Of a stretch of DNA of 64,000 bases, positions 50,626-58,637 are shown piece after piece. The notes beneath the pieces are model-generated. The model was not told the origin of the DNA. It saw only the letters and a program-made list of their open reading frames with translations, and did not search any database. Numbering within the stretch: the stretch's first letter is position 1; each line of letters opens with the position of its first letter. Both the position numbers and the translations under genes were made by a program. Origin of the DNA: QHVT01 sp036399015 (lineage in GTDB: Bacteria; Acidobacteriota; Thermoanaerobaculia; Gp7-AA8); the NCBI GenBank assembly GCA_036399015.1, contig DASWNW010000040.1, forward strand, positions 1 through 64,000, in the 5' to 3' direction.

Positions 50626-51916
50626 GGAAAACGTCATCGCCGTCGGCCTGATCCTGCCCGAAGTCACGAAAACCGTCGCGGAAGAGCACCTCGAGGAGCT
50701 GAGCCGCCTGATCGAAAGCGCCGGCGCCCGCGTGGCCGCCACGATGCTCGGCAAGCGCGGCGCTCCCGACCCAGCCACCTACGTCGGCAAGGGGAAGGCG
50801 GAGGAGATCAAGTCGCTGGTCAAGCGCCACGACGCGCAACTGGTCGTGTTCGACGACGACCTCTCCCCCGCCCAGGTGCGCAACCTCGAGAAGCTCATGG
50901 GGCCGGAGACGAAAGTCATCGACCGCAGCGCGCTGATCCTCGACATCTTCAACTCCCGCGCGAAGACGCGCGAGGCGCGCACGCAGGTGGAGCTCGCTCA
51001 GCTCGAGTACATGCTCCCGCGCCTCAAGCGCGCCTGGTCGCACCTCGAGCGGCAGGCGGGCAGCGGCGGCAGCGGCGGGACGGGTGGCGGCGGCGCGGGC
51101 GGCGCGCGGCGCGGTGTCGGTGAGACGCAGCTCGAGCTCGACCGGCGCATCGTCCGGACGCGCATCGCCCGCCTCAAGGAAGAGCTGGAGAAGATCGAGA
51201 AGCAGCGCGACACGCAGCGCAAGTCGCGCGCGGCGGCGTTCACCGTGGCCCTGGTCGGCTACACGAACGCCGGCAAGTCGACGATGTTCAACCGCCTCAC
51301 GAAGGGCGACACCGTGGCGGTCGACCAGCTCTTCGCCACGCTCGATTCGAAGACGCAGAAGATCGCGTACGAGATGCCGCGCGAGACCGTCGTCGTCGAC
51401 ACGGTCGGGTTCATCCGCAAGCTGCCGCACCACCTCGTGGCGTCGTTCCGCTCGACGATGGAAGAGGCGGTGGCGGCCGATCTCGTCCTGCACGTGATCG
51501 ACGCCAGCCATCCGCAGTACGACGAGCAGCGCGAGATCGGCAACGAAGTCCTCAAGGACCTCGGCGTCGACAGCGCTCGCGTGATCGAGGTCTACAACAA
51601 GGTCGACCGGCTGGACGAGCACTTCGAGATGCGCCGCCGCGACGCCGCCTCGGTCTCCGCGCTGACGGGCAAGAACATCGAGCGGCTGGTGGAGCTGATC
51701 CGCGGCCGCGAGCGCGCCGGCGGCGAGCATCTGCAGCTCGCCATCCCGCACACCGAGTCGCGCCTCATCGCCCGCCTGCACGAGGTCGCGGAGGTCTACG
51801 AGCAGACGAACGGCGACGAGGCCGTGACCTTCAACGCCTGGGTCCCGAGCGACTCGGTCCATCTGTTCTCGCAGTTCGTCCTCTCGCGGACGATCAGCGA
51901 GCGCCGCGCCTCGTAA
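50624..51916 (+). CDS. hflX: GTPase HflX
   Basis: A 430-residue ribosome-associated GTPase. The N-terminal HflX domain (about 1-180) includes DPATYVGKGKAEEI and the glycine-rich loop GSGGTGGGGAGGARRGVGETQLE, typical before the coiled coil. The G domain has G1 GYTNAGKST, G3 DTVGF and G4 NKVD. It splits stalled 70S ribosomes under stress. The ATG at 50624 overlaps, on the opposite strand, the possible start of the HTH pseudogene. Confidence 0.95.
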   Translation: MENVIAVGLILPEVTKTVAEEHLEELSRLIESAGARVAATMLGKRGAPDPATYVGKGKAEEIKSLVKRHDAQLVVFDDDLSPAQVRNLEKLMGPETKVIDRSALILDIFNSRAKTREARTQVELAQLEYMLPRLKRAWSHLERQAGSGGSGGTGGGGAGGARRGVGETQLELDRRIVRTRIARLKEELEKIEKQRDTQRKSRAAAFTVALVGYTNAGKSTMFNRLTKGDTVAVDQLFATLDSKTQKIAYEMPRETVVVDTVGFIRKLPHHLVASFRSTMEEAVAADLVLHVIDASHPQYDEQREIGNEVLKDLGVDSARVIEVYNKVDRLDEHFEMRRRDAASVSALTGKNIERLVELIRGRERAGGEHLQLAIPHTESRLIARLHEVAEVYEQTNGDEAVTFNAWVPSDSVHLFSQFVLSRTISERRAS

Positions 51917-51929
51917 CGCTCCGGTCCTC

Positions 51930-52400
51930 ATGCCCATCCGTCCCCTCCAGCCGCGCGACCGGGAGCGCGTCCGCGAGATCCTCGTCGGCACGGCGCGGTT
52001 CACGACGCAGGAGGTCGGGTGGGCGATGGATCTCGTCGACCTCGCGCTCGCCGGCCGCTCCGAATACACCGCCCACGTCCTCGACGACGGCGAGGGGGCC
52101 GTCCACGGATACGTCCTCTTCGCCCCCACGCCGATGACCGAAGGGGTTTACGATCTCTACTGGATCGCGGTCGATCCGAAGCAGCAGGGGCGGGGATTCG
52201 GGCAACTGCTGCTCCGGTTCGTGGAGAATGAGGTGCGGCGGCAGGCGGGACGGATGCTGCTGATCGAGACCTCGTCGAAGCGCAGTTATGCTCCGACCAT
52301 CCGCTTCTACCAGCAGGCGGGGTATCACGAGATCTCGCGCATCAAGGATTTCTACAGAATCGAAGAAGACAAAGTGGTGTTCTGCAAGCACCTGGCGTAG
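51930..52400 (+). CDS. GNAT-family N-acetyltransferase
   Basis: A 156-residue GCN5-related acetyltransferase. Motif A, VDPKQQGRGFGQLLL, binds acetyl-CoA; the preceding DLYWIAV strand and the later FYQQAGYHE segment complete the fold. The substrate is unknown. It starts 13 nt after hflX and ends just before the HemX/CcsA-like gene. Confidence 0.92.
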   Translation: MPIRPLQPRDRERVREILVGTARFTTQEVGWAMDLVDLALAGRSEYTAHVLDDGEGAVHGYVLFAPTPMTEGVYDLYWIAVDPKQQGRGFGQLLLRFVENEVRRQAGRMLLIETSSKRSYAPTIRFYQQAGYHEISRIKDFYRIEEDKVVFCKHLA

Positions 52401-52402
52401 TG

Positions 52403-53200
52403 ATGGACTTCCAACTCTCCGACACGCTGTACGTCGCCCTGGCCTGCTACGGGCTCGGCACGCTGGCCGCGCTGCTGTCGCTGTTCGTGCGCAGCCGGAA
52501 CCTGCAGCACGCGGGGCTCGCGTTCATGGTCACCGGCTTCGTCGCGCACACGGTCTGGATCGGCACGATCTGCCGCGCCACCGGCCACCCGCCCATCACG
52601 AACCTGCCGGAGGCGGTGAGCTTCGTCGCCTGGACGGTCTTCGCGGTCGAGCTGGGCCTCTGGATCCGCTACCGCGTCTACGCGGCCGTGTTCTTCGTCT
52701 ACCCGCTCGTGCTGCTGCTCCTCACGGTCTCCGCCGTGGTCGGCCAGAGCTTCCGCGTGCTCGATCCGGCGCTCCGCTCGAACCTCTTCATCGCCCACCT
52801 GCTGCTCTCGACGGTCGGGGTGGCGGGGCTGCTGATCGGACTCGCCTTCGGCCTCCTCACGCTGCTGCAGGACCGCGCCCTCAAGAACAAGACGCGGGGG
52901 CGGCTGTGGGAGATGATCCCGAGCCTCGACGTCTGCCGCAACGTGAGCCACCGCGCCTTGGCCATCGGCTTCAGCATCTACACGGTCGGCCTGGTAACGG
53001 GGGTGGTCTGGTCGTATCGCACCGACGGCGGCTTCATGGAGCTGCGCGTCAAGCAGCTCGCCGCAGTCACGGCCTGGGTGCTGTTCGGCATCCTCCTGCA
53101 GTCGTACGTCAGCAACACCTACCGCCGGAAGCGGACGGTGTTCATCTCCGCGGGGGCGTTTGTGGCGATCGTGGTGGCGATGCTGGGGATCAGAGGATGA
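52403..53200 (+). CDS. Cytochrome c assembly/HemX-like membrane protein
   Basis: A 265-residue polytopic protein with about eight membrane helices and the CcsA/ResC/HemX-type arrangement, including two conserved histidine regions (HTVWIG, FIAHLLLS). The tryptophan-rich WWD haem-handling motif of true CcsA is not seen, so it is closer to HemX, which in Bacillus lies within hemAXCDBL and controls HemA levels. Location immediately before hemA agrees. A GTG at 52400 is an alternative start. Confidence 0.85.
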   Translation: MDFQLSDTLYVALACYGLGTLAALLSLFVRSRNLQHAGLAFMVTGFVAHTVWIGTICRATGHPPITNLPEAVSFVAWTVFAVELGLWIRYRVYAAVFFVYPLVLLLLTVSAVVGQSFRVLDPALRSNLFIAHLLLSTVGVAGLLIGLAFGLLTLLQDRALKNKTRGRLWEMIPSLDVCRNVSHRALAIGFSIYTVGLVTGVVWSYRTDGGFMELRVKQLAAVTAWVLFGILLQSYVSNTYRRKRTVFISAGAFVAIVVAMLGIRG

Positions 53201-53204
53201 TGCG

Positions 53205-54467
53205 ATGCCGCTGATCCTCGTCGGCCTGAACCACCGCACCGCGCCGGTCGACGTGCGCGAGCGCCTCAGCGTCTCCGACCACGACCTCCCGCAGACCACG
53301 CGTGCCTTGCGCGAGCTCGACGGGGTGGAAGGGGCGGCCGTGCTCTCCACCTGCAACCGGGTGGAGGTGGTCCTCTCGACGCGCGACGAGGACGTGATCG
53401 CCACCATCGTCGACTGGCTCGCCGCGCGCGCCGCGGCCATGCGCACGGAGCTCGAGAAACACCTCTACGTCGTCCGCCACGGCGACGTGATCGCGCACCT
53501 TTTCCGCGTCGCCTCGGGGCTCGACTCGATGATCGTCGGCGAGCCGCAGATCGGCGGGCAGGTCAAGACCGCGTTTCTGACCGCGCACGAGCTGGGGACG
53601 CTCGACTCGCTGCTCACCCAGCTCTACGAGCACACGCTGCGCGTCGCGAAGAAGGTGCGTACCGAGACCGGCATCGGCGAGCACGCCGTCTCCGTCCCCT
53701 ACGCCGCGGTGGAGCTGGCGAAGAAGATCTTCGGCGATCTGCGCGGACTCCAGGTCCTCCTCCTCGGCGCCGGCGAGATGGGGGAGCTGACCGCCGAGCA
53801 TCTGCACGGGCAGCAGGTGCGGCAGGTGTTCGTCGCCAACCGCTCCTACGACCGCGCGGTCGAGCTGGCGAGCCGGTTCACCGGGGAGGCGGTGCAGTTC
53901 GACCAGATCGACGAGCACCTCACCCGCTGCGACATCGTCATCGCTTCCACCGCCGCGCCGCACTACCTCGTCGAGCCGCACCACGTGCTCCGCGCGCTCG
54001 AGGTACGGCGGAAAAAGAACCTCTTCCTGATCGACCTCTCCGTGCCGCGCAACATCAACCCCGCCGTGGCGACCGTCGACGGCGCCTACCTCTACAACGT
54101 GGACGACCTGCAGCAGGTCGCCGATGCGAACCTCGACCGGCGGCACCAGAAGGCGGCCGACGCGGAGCTGATCGTCGTCCGCGAGGTGGAGGCGTTCCGC
54201 AAGCGCCTCGTCGCGCAGGACGCCGTCCCGACCATCCTCGAGCTGCAGCAGCGCCTCGAGGCGATCCGCGCCGCGGAGCTGGAGAAGTGCCTGCGCAGGA
54301 TGGGACCGATGACCGCGGAGCAGCGGCAGACGGTCGAGGTCTTCTCGACGCAGCTCGTGAACAAGATCCTTCACTACCCGATCCTGCAGTTGAAGGAAGC
54401 GTCCGAGGAGCCGCACGAGCGGGAGTCGCTGCGGCAGACGATCCGGAAGATCTTCGGCCTGCGATGA
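53205..54467 (+). CDS. hemA: Glutamyl-tRNA reductase
   Basis: A 420-residue enzyme that reduces glutamyl-tRNA to glutamate-1-semialdehyde, the first step of C5-pathway tetrapyrrole synthesis. Catalytic Cys50 lies in LSTCNRVEV; GLNHRTAPVDVRE, GLDSMIVGEPQI and the NADPH-binding LLLGAGEMGELTAEHL are intact. The ATG at 53205 gives the conserved N-terminus. It is followed by hemC with an ATGA overlap. Confidence 0.97.
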   Translation: MPLILVGLNHRTAPVDVRERLSVSDHDLPQTTRALRELDGVEGAAVLSTCNRVEVVLSTRDEDVIATIVDWLAARAAAMRTELEKHLYVVRHGDVIAHLFRVASGLDSMIVGEPQIGGQVKTAFLTAHELGTLDSLLTQLYEHTLRVAKKVRTETGIGEHAVSVPYAAVELAKKIFGDLRGLQVLLLGAGEMGELTAEHLHGQQVRQVFVANRSYDRAVELASRFTGEAVQFDQIDEHLTRCDIVIASTAAPHYLVEPHHVLRALEVRRKKNLFLIDLSVPRNINPAVATVDGAYLYNVDDLQQVADANLDRRHQKAADAELIVVREVEAFRKRLVAQDAVPTILELQQRLEAIRAAELEKCLRRMGPMTAEQRQTVEVFSTQLVNKILHYPILQLKEASEEPHERESLRQTIRKIFGLR

Positions 54468-55324
54468 GGATCCGCATCGGTACGCGCGGGAGCCAGCTCG
54501 CGCTGTGGCAGGCGAACGAGGCGGCGCGCCTCTTCACCTCCGCCGGCTACGACCCGGAGCTCGTCATCGTCAAGACCACCGGCGACAAGCGGCAGGACGT
54601 CTCCCTCGCCACCATCGGCGGCAAGGGGCTGTTCATCAAGGAGCTGGAAGGGGCGCTCGAGCGGGAAGAGATCGACCTGGCGGTGCACAGCCTCAAGGAC
54701 GTCCCCTCGCTGATCCCGGAGCACTTTGCGCTCGCCGGCTTTCTCGAGCGCGCCGATCCGCGCGACGCCTGGGTGCACGTGGAGGGAAAGGCGATCGGCG
54801 ACATGCCCGCGGGCTCGGTCATCGGGACGAGCGCTCCGCGCCGCCGCGCGCAGCTCCTGCAGCGCTTCCCCCACCTGCAGGTGGAAGACATCCGCGGAAA
54901 CGTCGACACCCGCATCGCCAAGGCACGCGACGGCCGCTATGCCGGGATCGTGCTCGCCAGCGCCGGTCTCACGCGCTTAGGGCGGGCGGCGGAGATCACC
55001 TCCTATTTCGGCGTGGACGAGATGCTGCCGGCCGCCGGACAGGGCATCGTGGCGCTCGAGTGTCTCGCCACGAACGCGCTCGCGGCCGACGCGGCGCGGG
55101 CGATCAATCACGAGGCGAGCGAGCGGGCGGCGCTCCGCGAGCGAGGCGTACTGCAGAAGTTCGAGACGCGCCTCGACTGCTATTCGGCCGTGGCGGTGCA
55201 CGACGACGGGAAGCTCCTGCGCGCATTCCTGTCGAACGGGACGCGCTCGATCCGCGCGGAGGGGAGCGGCGTCGACGCGGTCTACGATGCGCTCGTCGCG
55301 CAGGGCGCCGAGGAGTTGTTATGA
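54464..55324 (+). CDS. hemC: Porphobilinogen deaminase (hydroxymethylbilane synthase)
   Basis: A 286-residue enzyme with IGTRGSQLALWQ, VHSLKDVP, GTSAPRRRAQLL, DIRGNVDTR and Cys239 in RLDCYSAVAV, which anchors the dipyrromethane cofactor. It polymerises four porphobilinogens into hydroxymethylbilane. It is translationally coupled on both sides (ATGA overlaps). Confidence 0.97.
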   Translation: MRIRIGTRGSQLALWQANEAARLFTSAGYDPELVIVKTTGDKRQDVSLATIGGKGLFIKELEGALEREEIDLAVHSLKDVPSLIPEHFALAGFLERADPRDAWVHVEGKAIGDMPAGSVIGTSAPRRRAQLLQRFPHLQVEDIRGNVDTRIAKARDGRYAGIVLASAGLTRLGRAAEITSYFGVDEMLPAAGQGIVALECLATNALAADAARAINHEASERAALRERGVLQKFETRLDCYSAVAVHDDGKLLRAFLSNGTRSIRAEGSGVDAVYDALVAQGAEELL

Positions 55325-56835
55325 ACGGCAAGGTGTACCTGGTCGGGGCGGGGCCCGGCGATGCGCGGCTGCTCACGCTCCGCGCCGCCGAGCTGCTCGG
55401 CAAGGCGGACGTGGTGGCGCTCGATGCGCTGGTGTCGGGCGAGATCGCCGCACGCATCTCAAAGTCGGCGAAGGTCGTCTACGTCGGGAAGCGCGCCGGC
55501 GCGCACGCGCTGCCACAGGACCAGATCAACCAGTTGCTGATCGACGAGGCGAAGAGCGGCAAGACCGTCGTCCGCCTCAAGGGCGGTGACCCGTTCGTCT
55601 TCGGCCGCGGCGGCGAAGAGGCGGAGGAGCTGGCGGCGGCCGGGGTGCCGTTCGAGATCGTTCCCGGCATCTCCTCCGCGATCGCGGGGCCGGGGTACGC
55701 CGGCATCCCCGTCACGCACCGGACGCACGCGACCGCGGTGACGCTGGTGACCGGCCACGAGGCCGACTCCGGCTCGACCGGGATCCGCTGGGCCGCGCTG
55801 GCGCAGCTCGACGGCACGATCGTCTTCATGATGGGCTTCGCCAACCTCCCGACGATCGTGCACAAGCTGATGGAGCATGGCATGGCGCCGCAGCGCGGCT
55901 GCGCCGTGATCTCGAAGGCCACGCGTCCCGACCAGCGCACCGTCGCCGGGACGCTGCACAACATCGAGCTGCTCGTCGCGGAGGCGAAGCTGGAGACGCC
56001 CGCCGTGATCGTGGTCGGCGACGTCGTGCAGTTGCACGCGAGCATCAACTGGTTCGAGAGCCGTCCTCTCTTCGGCAAGCGCGTCGTCGTCACGCGCGCC
56101 CGCGAGCAGGCCTCGGAGCTGCGGCGGCTGCTGGAAGACTCCGGCGCGCACGTGCTGCAGTTCCCCACCATCGAGATCGCGCCGCCGGAGTCGTTCGACG
56201 CGCTCGACCGCGCCATCGACGACACGTACGACTGGCTCGTCTTCACCTCGACGAACGGCGTGCAGTTCTTCTTCGAGCGTCTCTTCGCGAAAGGGAAGGA
56301 CGTGCGGGCGCTGGCGGGGACGAAGGTCGCGGCGGTGGGGCAGTCGACGGCCGAAGAGCTGCGCCGTCGGGGCCTGGCGCCGGACGTGGTGCCGGAGCGG
56401 TTCATCTCCACCGAGCTGCTGCCGCTGCTCGCGGAGGACCAGCGGGGCGTCCGCACCGCGATCGTCCGCGCGGAGGAAGGGCGAGACGAGCTGCCGGACG
56501 AGCTGCGCAGGCGCGGCGGGGAGGTCGACGTGGTGGTCGCCTACCGCACCGTCGCCACCGACTACGATCTCGACGAGCTGCGCGGACTGATCGCCGCCGA
56601 CGCCATCGACGCGGTGACGTTCACCAGCGCCTCCACGGTCGACCACTTCTTCGCGAAGCTCACCGCGGAGGAGCGGGCGAAGGTGCTCGCGAAGGCGACC
56701 ATCGCCAGCATCGGCGCGACCACGAGCGAGGCGGTCGCGCGCTACGGGCGGCAGCCGGACGTCGTGGCGGAGAAGGCGTCCGTGCAGGCGCTGCACGACG
56801 CGCTGCTCTCTTCGTTCGCCGCCGCGTCCGGATGA
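55321..56835 (+). CDS. cobA-hemD: Fusion of uroporphyrinogen-III C-methyltransferase (CobA/SUMT) and uroporphyrinogen-III synthase (HemD)
   Basis: A 504-residue fusion. Residues 1-245 are SUMT: VYLVGAGPGDARLLTLRA, VRLKGGDPFVFGRGGEE, PGISSA and PVTHR. Residues about 255-500 are HemD: VVVTRAREQASELRRLLE, DWLVFTSTNGVQFF and VTFTSASTVDHFF. It places uroporphyrinogen-III formation and the branch to sirohaem/B12 in one polypeptide. Such fusions are known in other bacteria. It is the last gene of the hem operon in this window. Confidence 0.95.
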   Translation: MNGKVYLVGAGPGDARLLTLRAAELLGKADVVALDALVSGEIAARISKSAKVVYVGKRAGAHALPQDQINQLLIDEAKSGKTVVRLKGGDPFVFGRGGEEAEELAAAGVPFEIVPGISSAIAGPGYAGIPVTHRTHATAVTLVTGHEADSGSTGIRWAALAQLDGTIVFMMGFANLPTIVHKLMEHGMAPQRGCAVISKATRPDQRTVAGTLHNIELLVAEAKLETPAVIVVGDVVQLHASINWFESRPLFGKRVVVTRAREQASELRRLLEDSGAHVLQFPTIEIAPPESFDALDRAIDDTYDWLVFTSTNGVQFFFERLFAKGKDVRALAGTKVAAVGQSTAEELRRRGLAPDVVPERFISTELLPLLAEDQRGVRTAIVRAEEGRDELPDELRRRGGEVDVVVAYRTVATDYDLDELRGLIAADAIDAVTFTSASTVDHFFAKLTAEERAKVLAKATIASIGATTSEAVARYGRQPDVVAEKASVQALHDALLSSFAAASG

Positions 56836-56914
56836 CCTGCGGCTGGTAACGCGCTTCATTCCGAATCTCCGCCGTTTCGTTACAGGAGCGGCAGTTCCGC
56901 GCGCGCCGGTTGCA

Positions 56915-57475
56915 ATGACGCGGGCCGTGATGACTCCACGTTCCCTCTCCCTCATCGCAGCACTCGTTTTCTCCTTCTCCCTTTCCGCGCAGTCGACCCG
57001 TAACGAGCTCGGCGCTTCGATCGGCTATGCCGACATGCCGGGGTTCGGTGACGCGGGCACGTTCAGCCTCACCTACAACCGCTTCTGGACCGGCAACCTC
57101 TCCTCGCAGCTCGGCCTGACCAGCTATGCCGCCGACCTGCACGTCGTCGACGGCCCAAGCGCCGGCGAGCTCCAGATGGGCGCGCTCACCGGCGAGGTGC
57201 AGTACCACTTCTGGCGCGACCGCCGTCTCTCTCCTTACGTGGGCGGCGGAGTGGCGTTCGTGACCTCGCAGCTCGCCGACACGCCGGCGGGTGACATCGA
57301 GGCCGACAACGAGATCACCGGCGTCGCAAGCGCGGGCGTGAACCTGAACCTCGGCCGCCGCTGGGCCATCAACGGCGACGTGACGTACATGCCGTACGAC
57401 GCCGACTTCCCGCCGGTGGCGACCATCGACATGGATCCGCTGACGATCTCGGCGGGGGTGCGCTTCCGCTGGTAA
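56915..57475 (+). CDS. Small outer-membrane beta-barrel protein
   Basis: A 186-residue protein with a signal peptide (PRSLSLIAALVFSFSLSAQ) and alternating-residue beta strands ending in an aromatic residue (GVRFRW), typical of OmpW/OmpA-type barrels of about eight strands. The first ATG (56915) or the ATG at 56930 may be used; the latter gives a more standard signal peptide. Ligand and function are unknown. Confidence 0.82.
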   Translation: MTRAVMTPRSLSLIAALVFSFSLSAQSTRNELGASIGYADMPGFGDAGTFSLTYNRFWTGNLSSQLGLTSYAADLHVVDGPSAGELQMGALTGEVQYHFWRDRRLSPYVGGGVAFVTSQLADTPAGDIEADNEITGVASAGVNLNLGRRWAINGDVTYMPYDADFPPVATIDMDPLTISAGVRFRW

Positions 57476-57491
57476 CGGCTATCCTGCGCGC

Positions 57492-58637
57492 GTGACCGTC
57501 TGGAACGACGCGCGGTTCGCGGAGCGGCTCGCGCACGCGAACTGGATGGCCAACACGGCCGTCCTGATGCACCTCAACGAGCGCGCCACCGGCGACCCCG
57601 CGCGTGACTGGCTTTCCTCTTGGGCGCATCGCTGGTTCGCCGGTGATGAGCTGCGCGTGCTGGTCCTCGGCTGCGGGGAGGGGTGGCTGGAGCGGGCGAT
57701 CGCCGCCTGGCCGTTCGTGGCGCGGATCGACGCCGTCGACTTCGCCGCGGAGGCGGTGGGGCGGGCGCGCGAGCTGGCGCGGGGACTCGAAAAGATCTCC
57801 TACGGCGTGGTCGACCTCAATCGCGACCAGCTTCCGCCGGATACCTACGACGTCGTGGTCGCGCACTCCGTGCTCCATCACGTTGAAAACCTCGAGCATG
57901 CGTATGCGCAGATCGAGCGCGCGATGCGCCCCGACGCGACGCTGATCGTGAACGAGTACATCGGGCCGAATCGCTTCCAGTACAGCGACGCCGTCGACGC
58001 CGCGATCAACGCGCTCCTGCGCGCGCTGCCGGAGGAGCTGCGGAGGCCGTACGACGTGCGGGTGCGGCCGTCGGTGGAGGAGATGATCGCCAACGACCCG
58101 ACCGAGGCGGTGCGGGCGGAAGAGCTGGTGGCGTTCACCGAGGTGAGGTTCGAGGTGCTGGAGCGGAAGCCGCTCGGCGGCGCGATCCTGCAGCACCTCC
58201 TCTACGACATCGTGCAGAACTTCCGGTTCGACGTGCCGCGGGAGCGGAGCCTTCTGCAGATGCTCTGCACGATCGACGCGATGCTCACCGACTCCGAGCG
58301 CATCCCCTGCGACTTCGAGATCCTGGTTGCGCGGAAGCGAGGTTCCGGCGTAACGAAGGTCGACCGGCCGCTCCCGCCGCGCACGGAGGCGGCGAACGAC
58401 GTCGAGCCCGATCCGCTGCGGCGGCTGTCGCGGTTCGCACGGATGCGTGGAGGTGCGCTCGATCGCCACCAGCGGAGGCTCCTGCGCCTGGCAATCCTGG
58501 CGGAGCAGCCGCGGCGCGCGAACCTCTTCGCCGAGGACGTGCGGCTCGGGCCGTTGCCCGGGACGTTGAAGTACGTGCCGCGCGATCCGGCGGTCCGCGC
58601 GCTCCTGGAAGTGGCCGCTATACTCGCCCCCGCGTGA
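57492..58637 (+). CDS. Class I SAM-dependent methyltransferase with C-terminal extension
   Basis: A 381-residue protein. The Rossmann SAM-binding core covers about 50-165: LRVLVLGCGEGWLERAI (motif I), IDAVDFA, and VVVAHSVLHHVENLE. The domain appears complete by about residue 285 (FEILVARK). The last 95 residues are low-complexity, Arg/Leu-rich and unlike the family. A TAA lies just out of frame at the expected end, so the extension may be stop loss by an indel. The start is GTG 57492. Substrate unknown; the following membrane glycosyltransferase suggests glycan or lipid chemistry. Confidence 0.82.
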   Translation: MTVWNDARFAERLAHANWMANTAVLMHLNERATGDPARDWLSSWAHRWFAGDELRVLVLGCGEGWLERAIAAWPFVARIDAVDFAAEAVGRARELARGLEKISYGVVDLNRDQLPPDTYDVVVAHSVLHHVENLEHAYAQIERAMRPDATLIVNEYIGPNRFQYSDAVDAAINALLRALPEELRRPYDVRVRPSVEEMIANDPTEAVRAEELVAFTEVRFEVLERKPLGGAILQHLLYDIVQNFRFDVPRERSLLQMLCTIDAMLTDSERIPCDFEILVARKRGSGVTKVDRPLPPRTEAANDVEPDPLRRLSRFARMRGGALDRHQRRLLRLAILAEQPRRANLFAEDVRLGPLPGTLKYVPRDPAVRALLEVAAILAPA

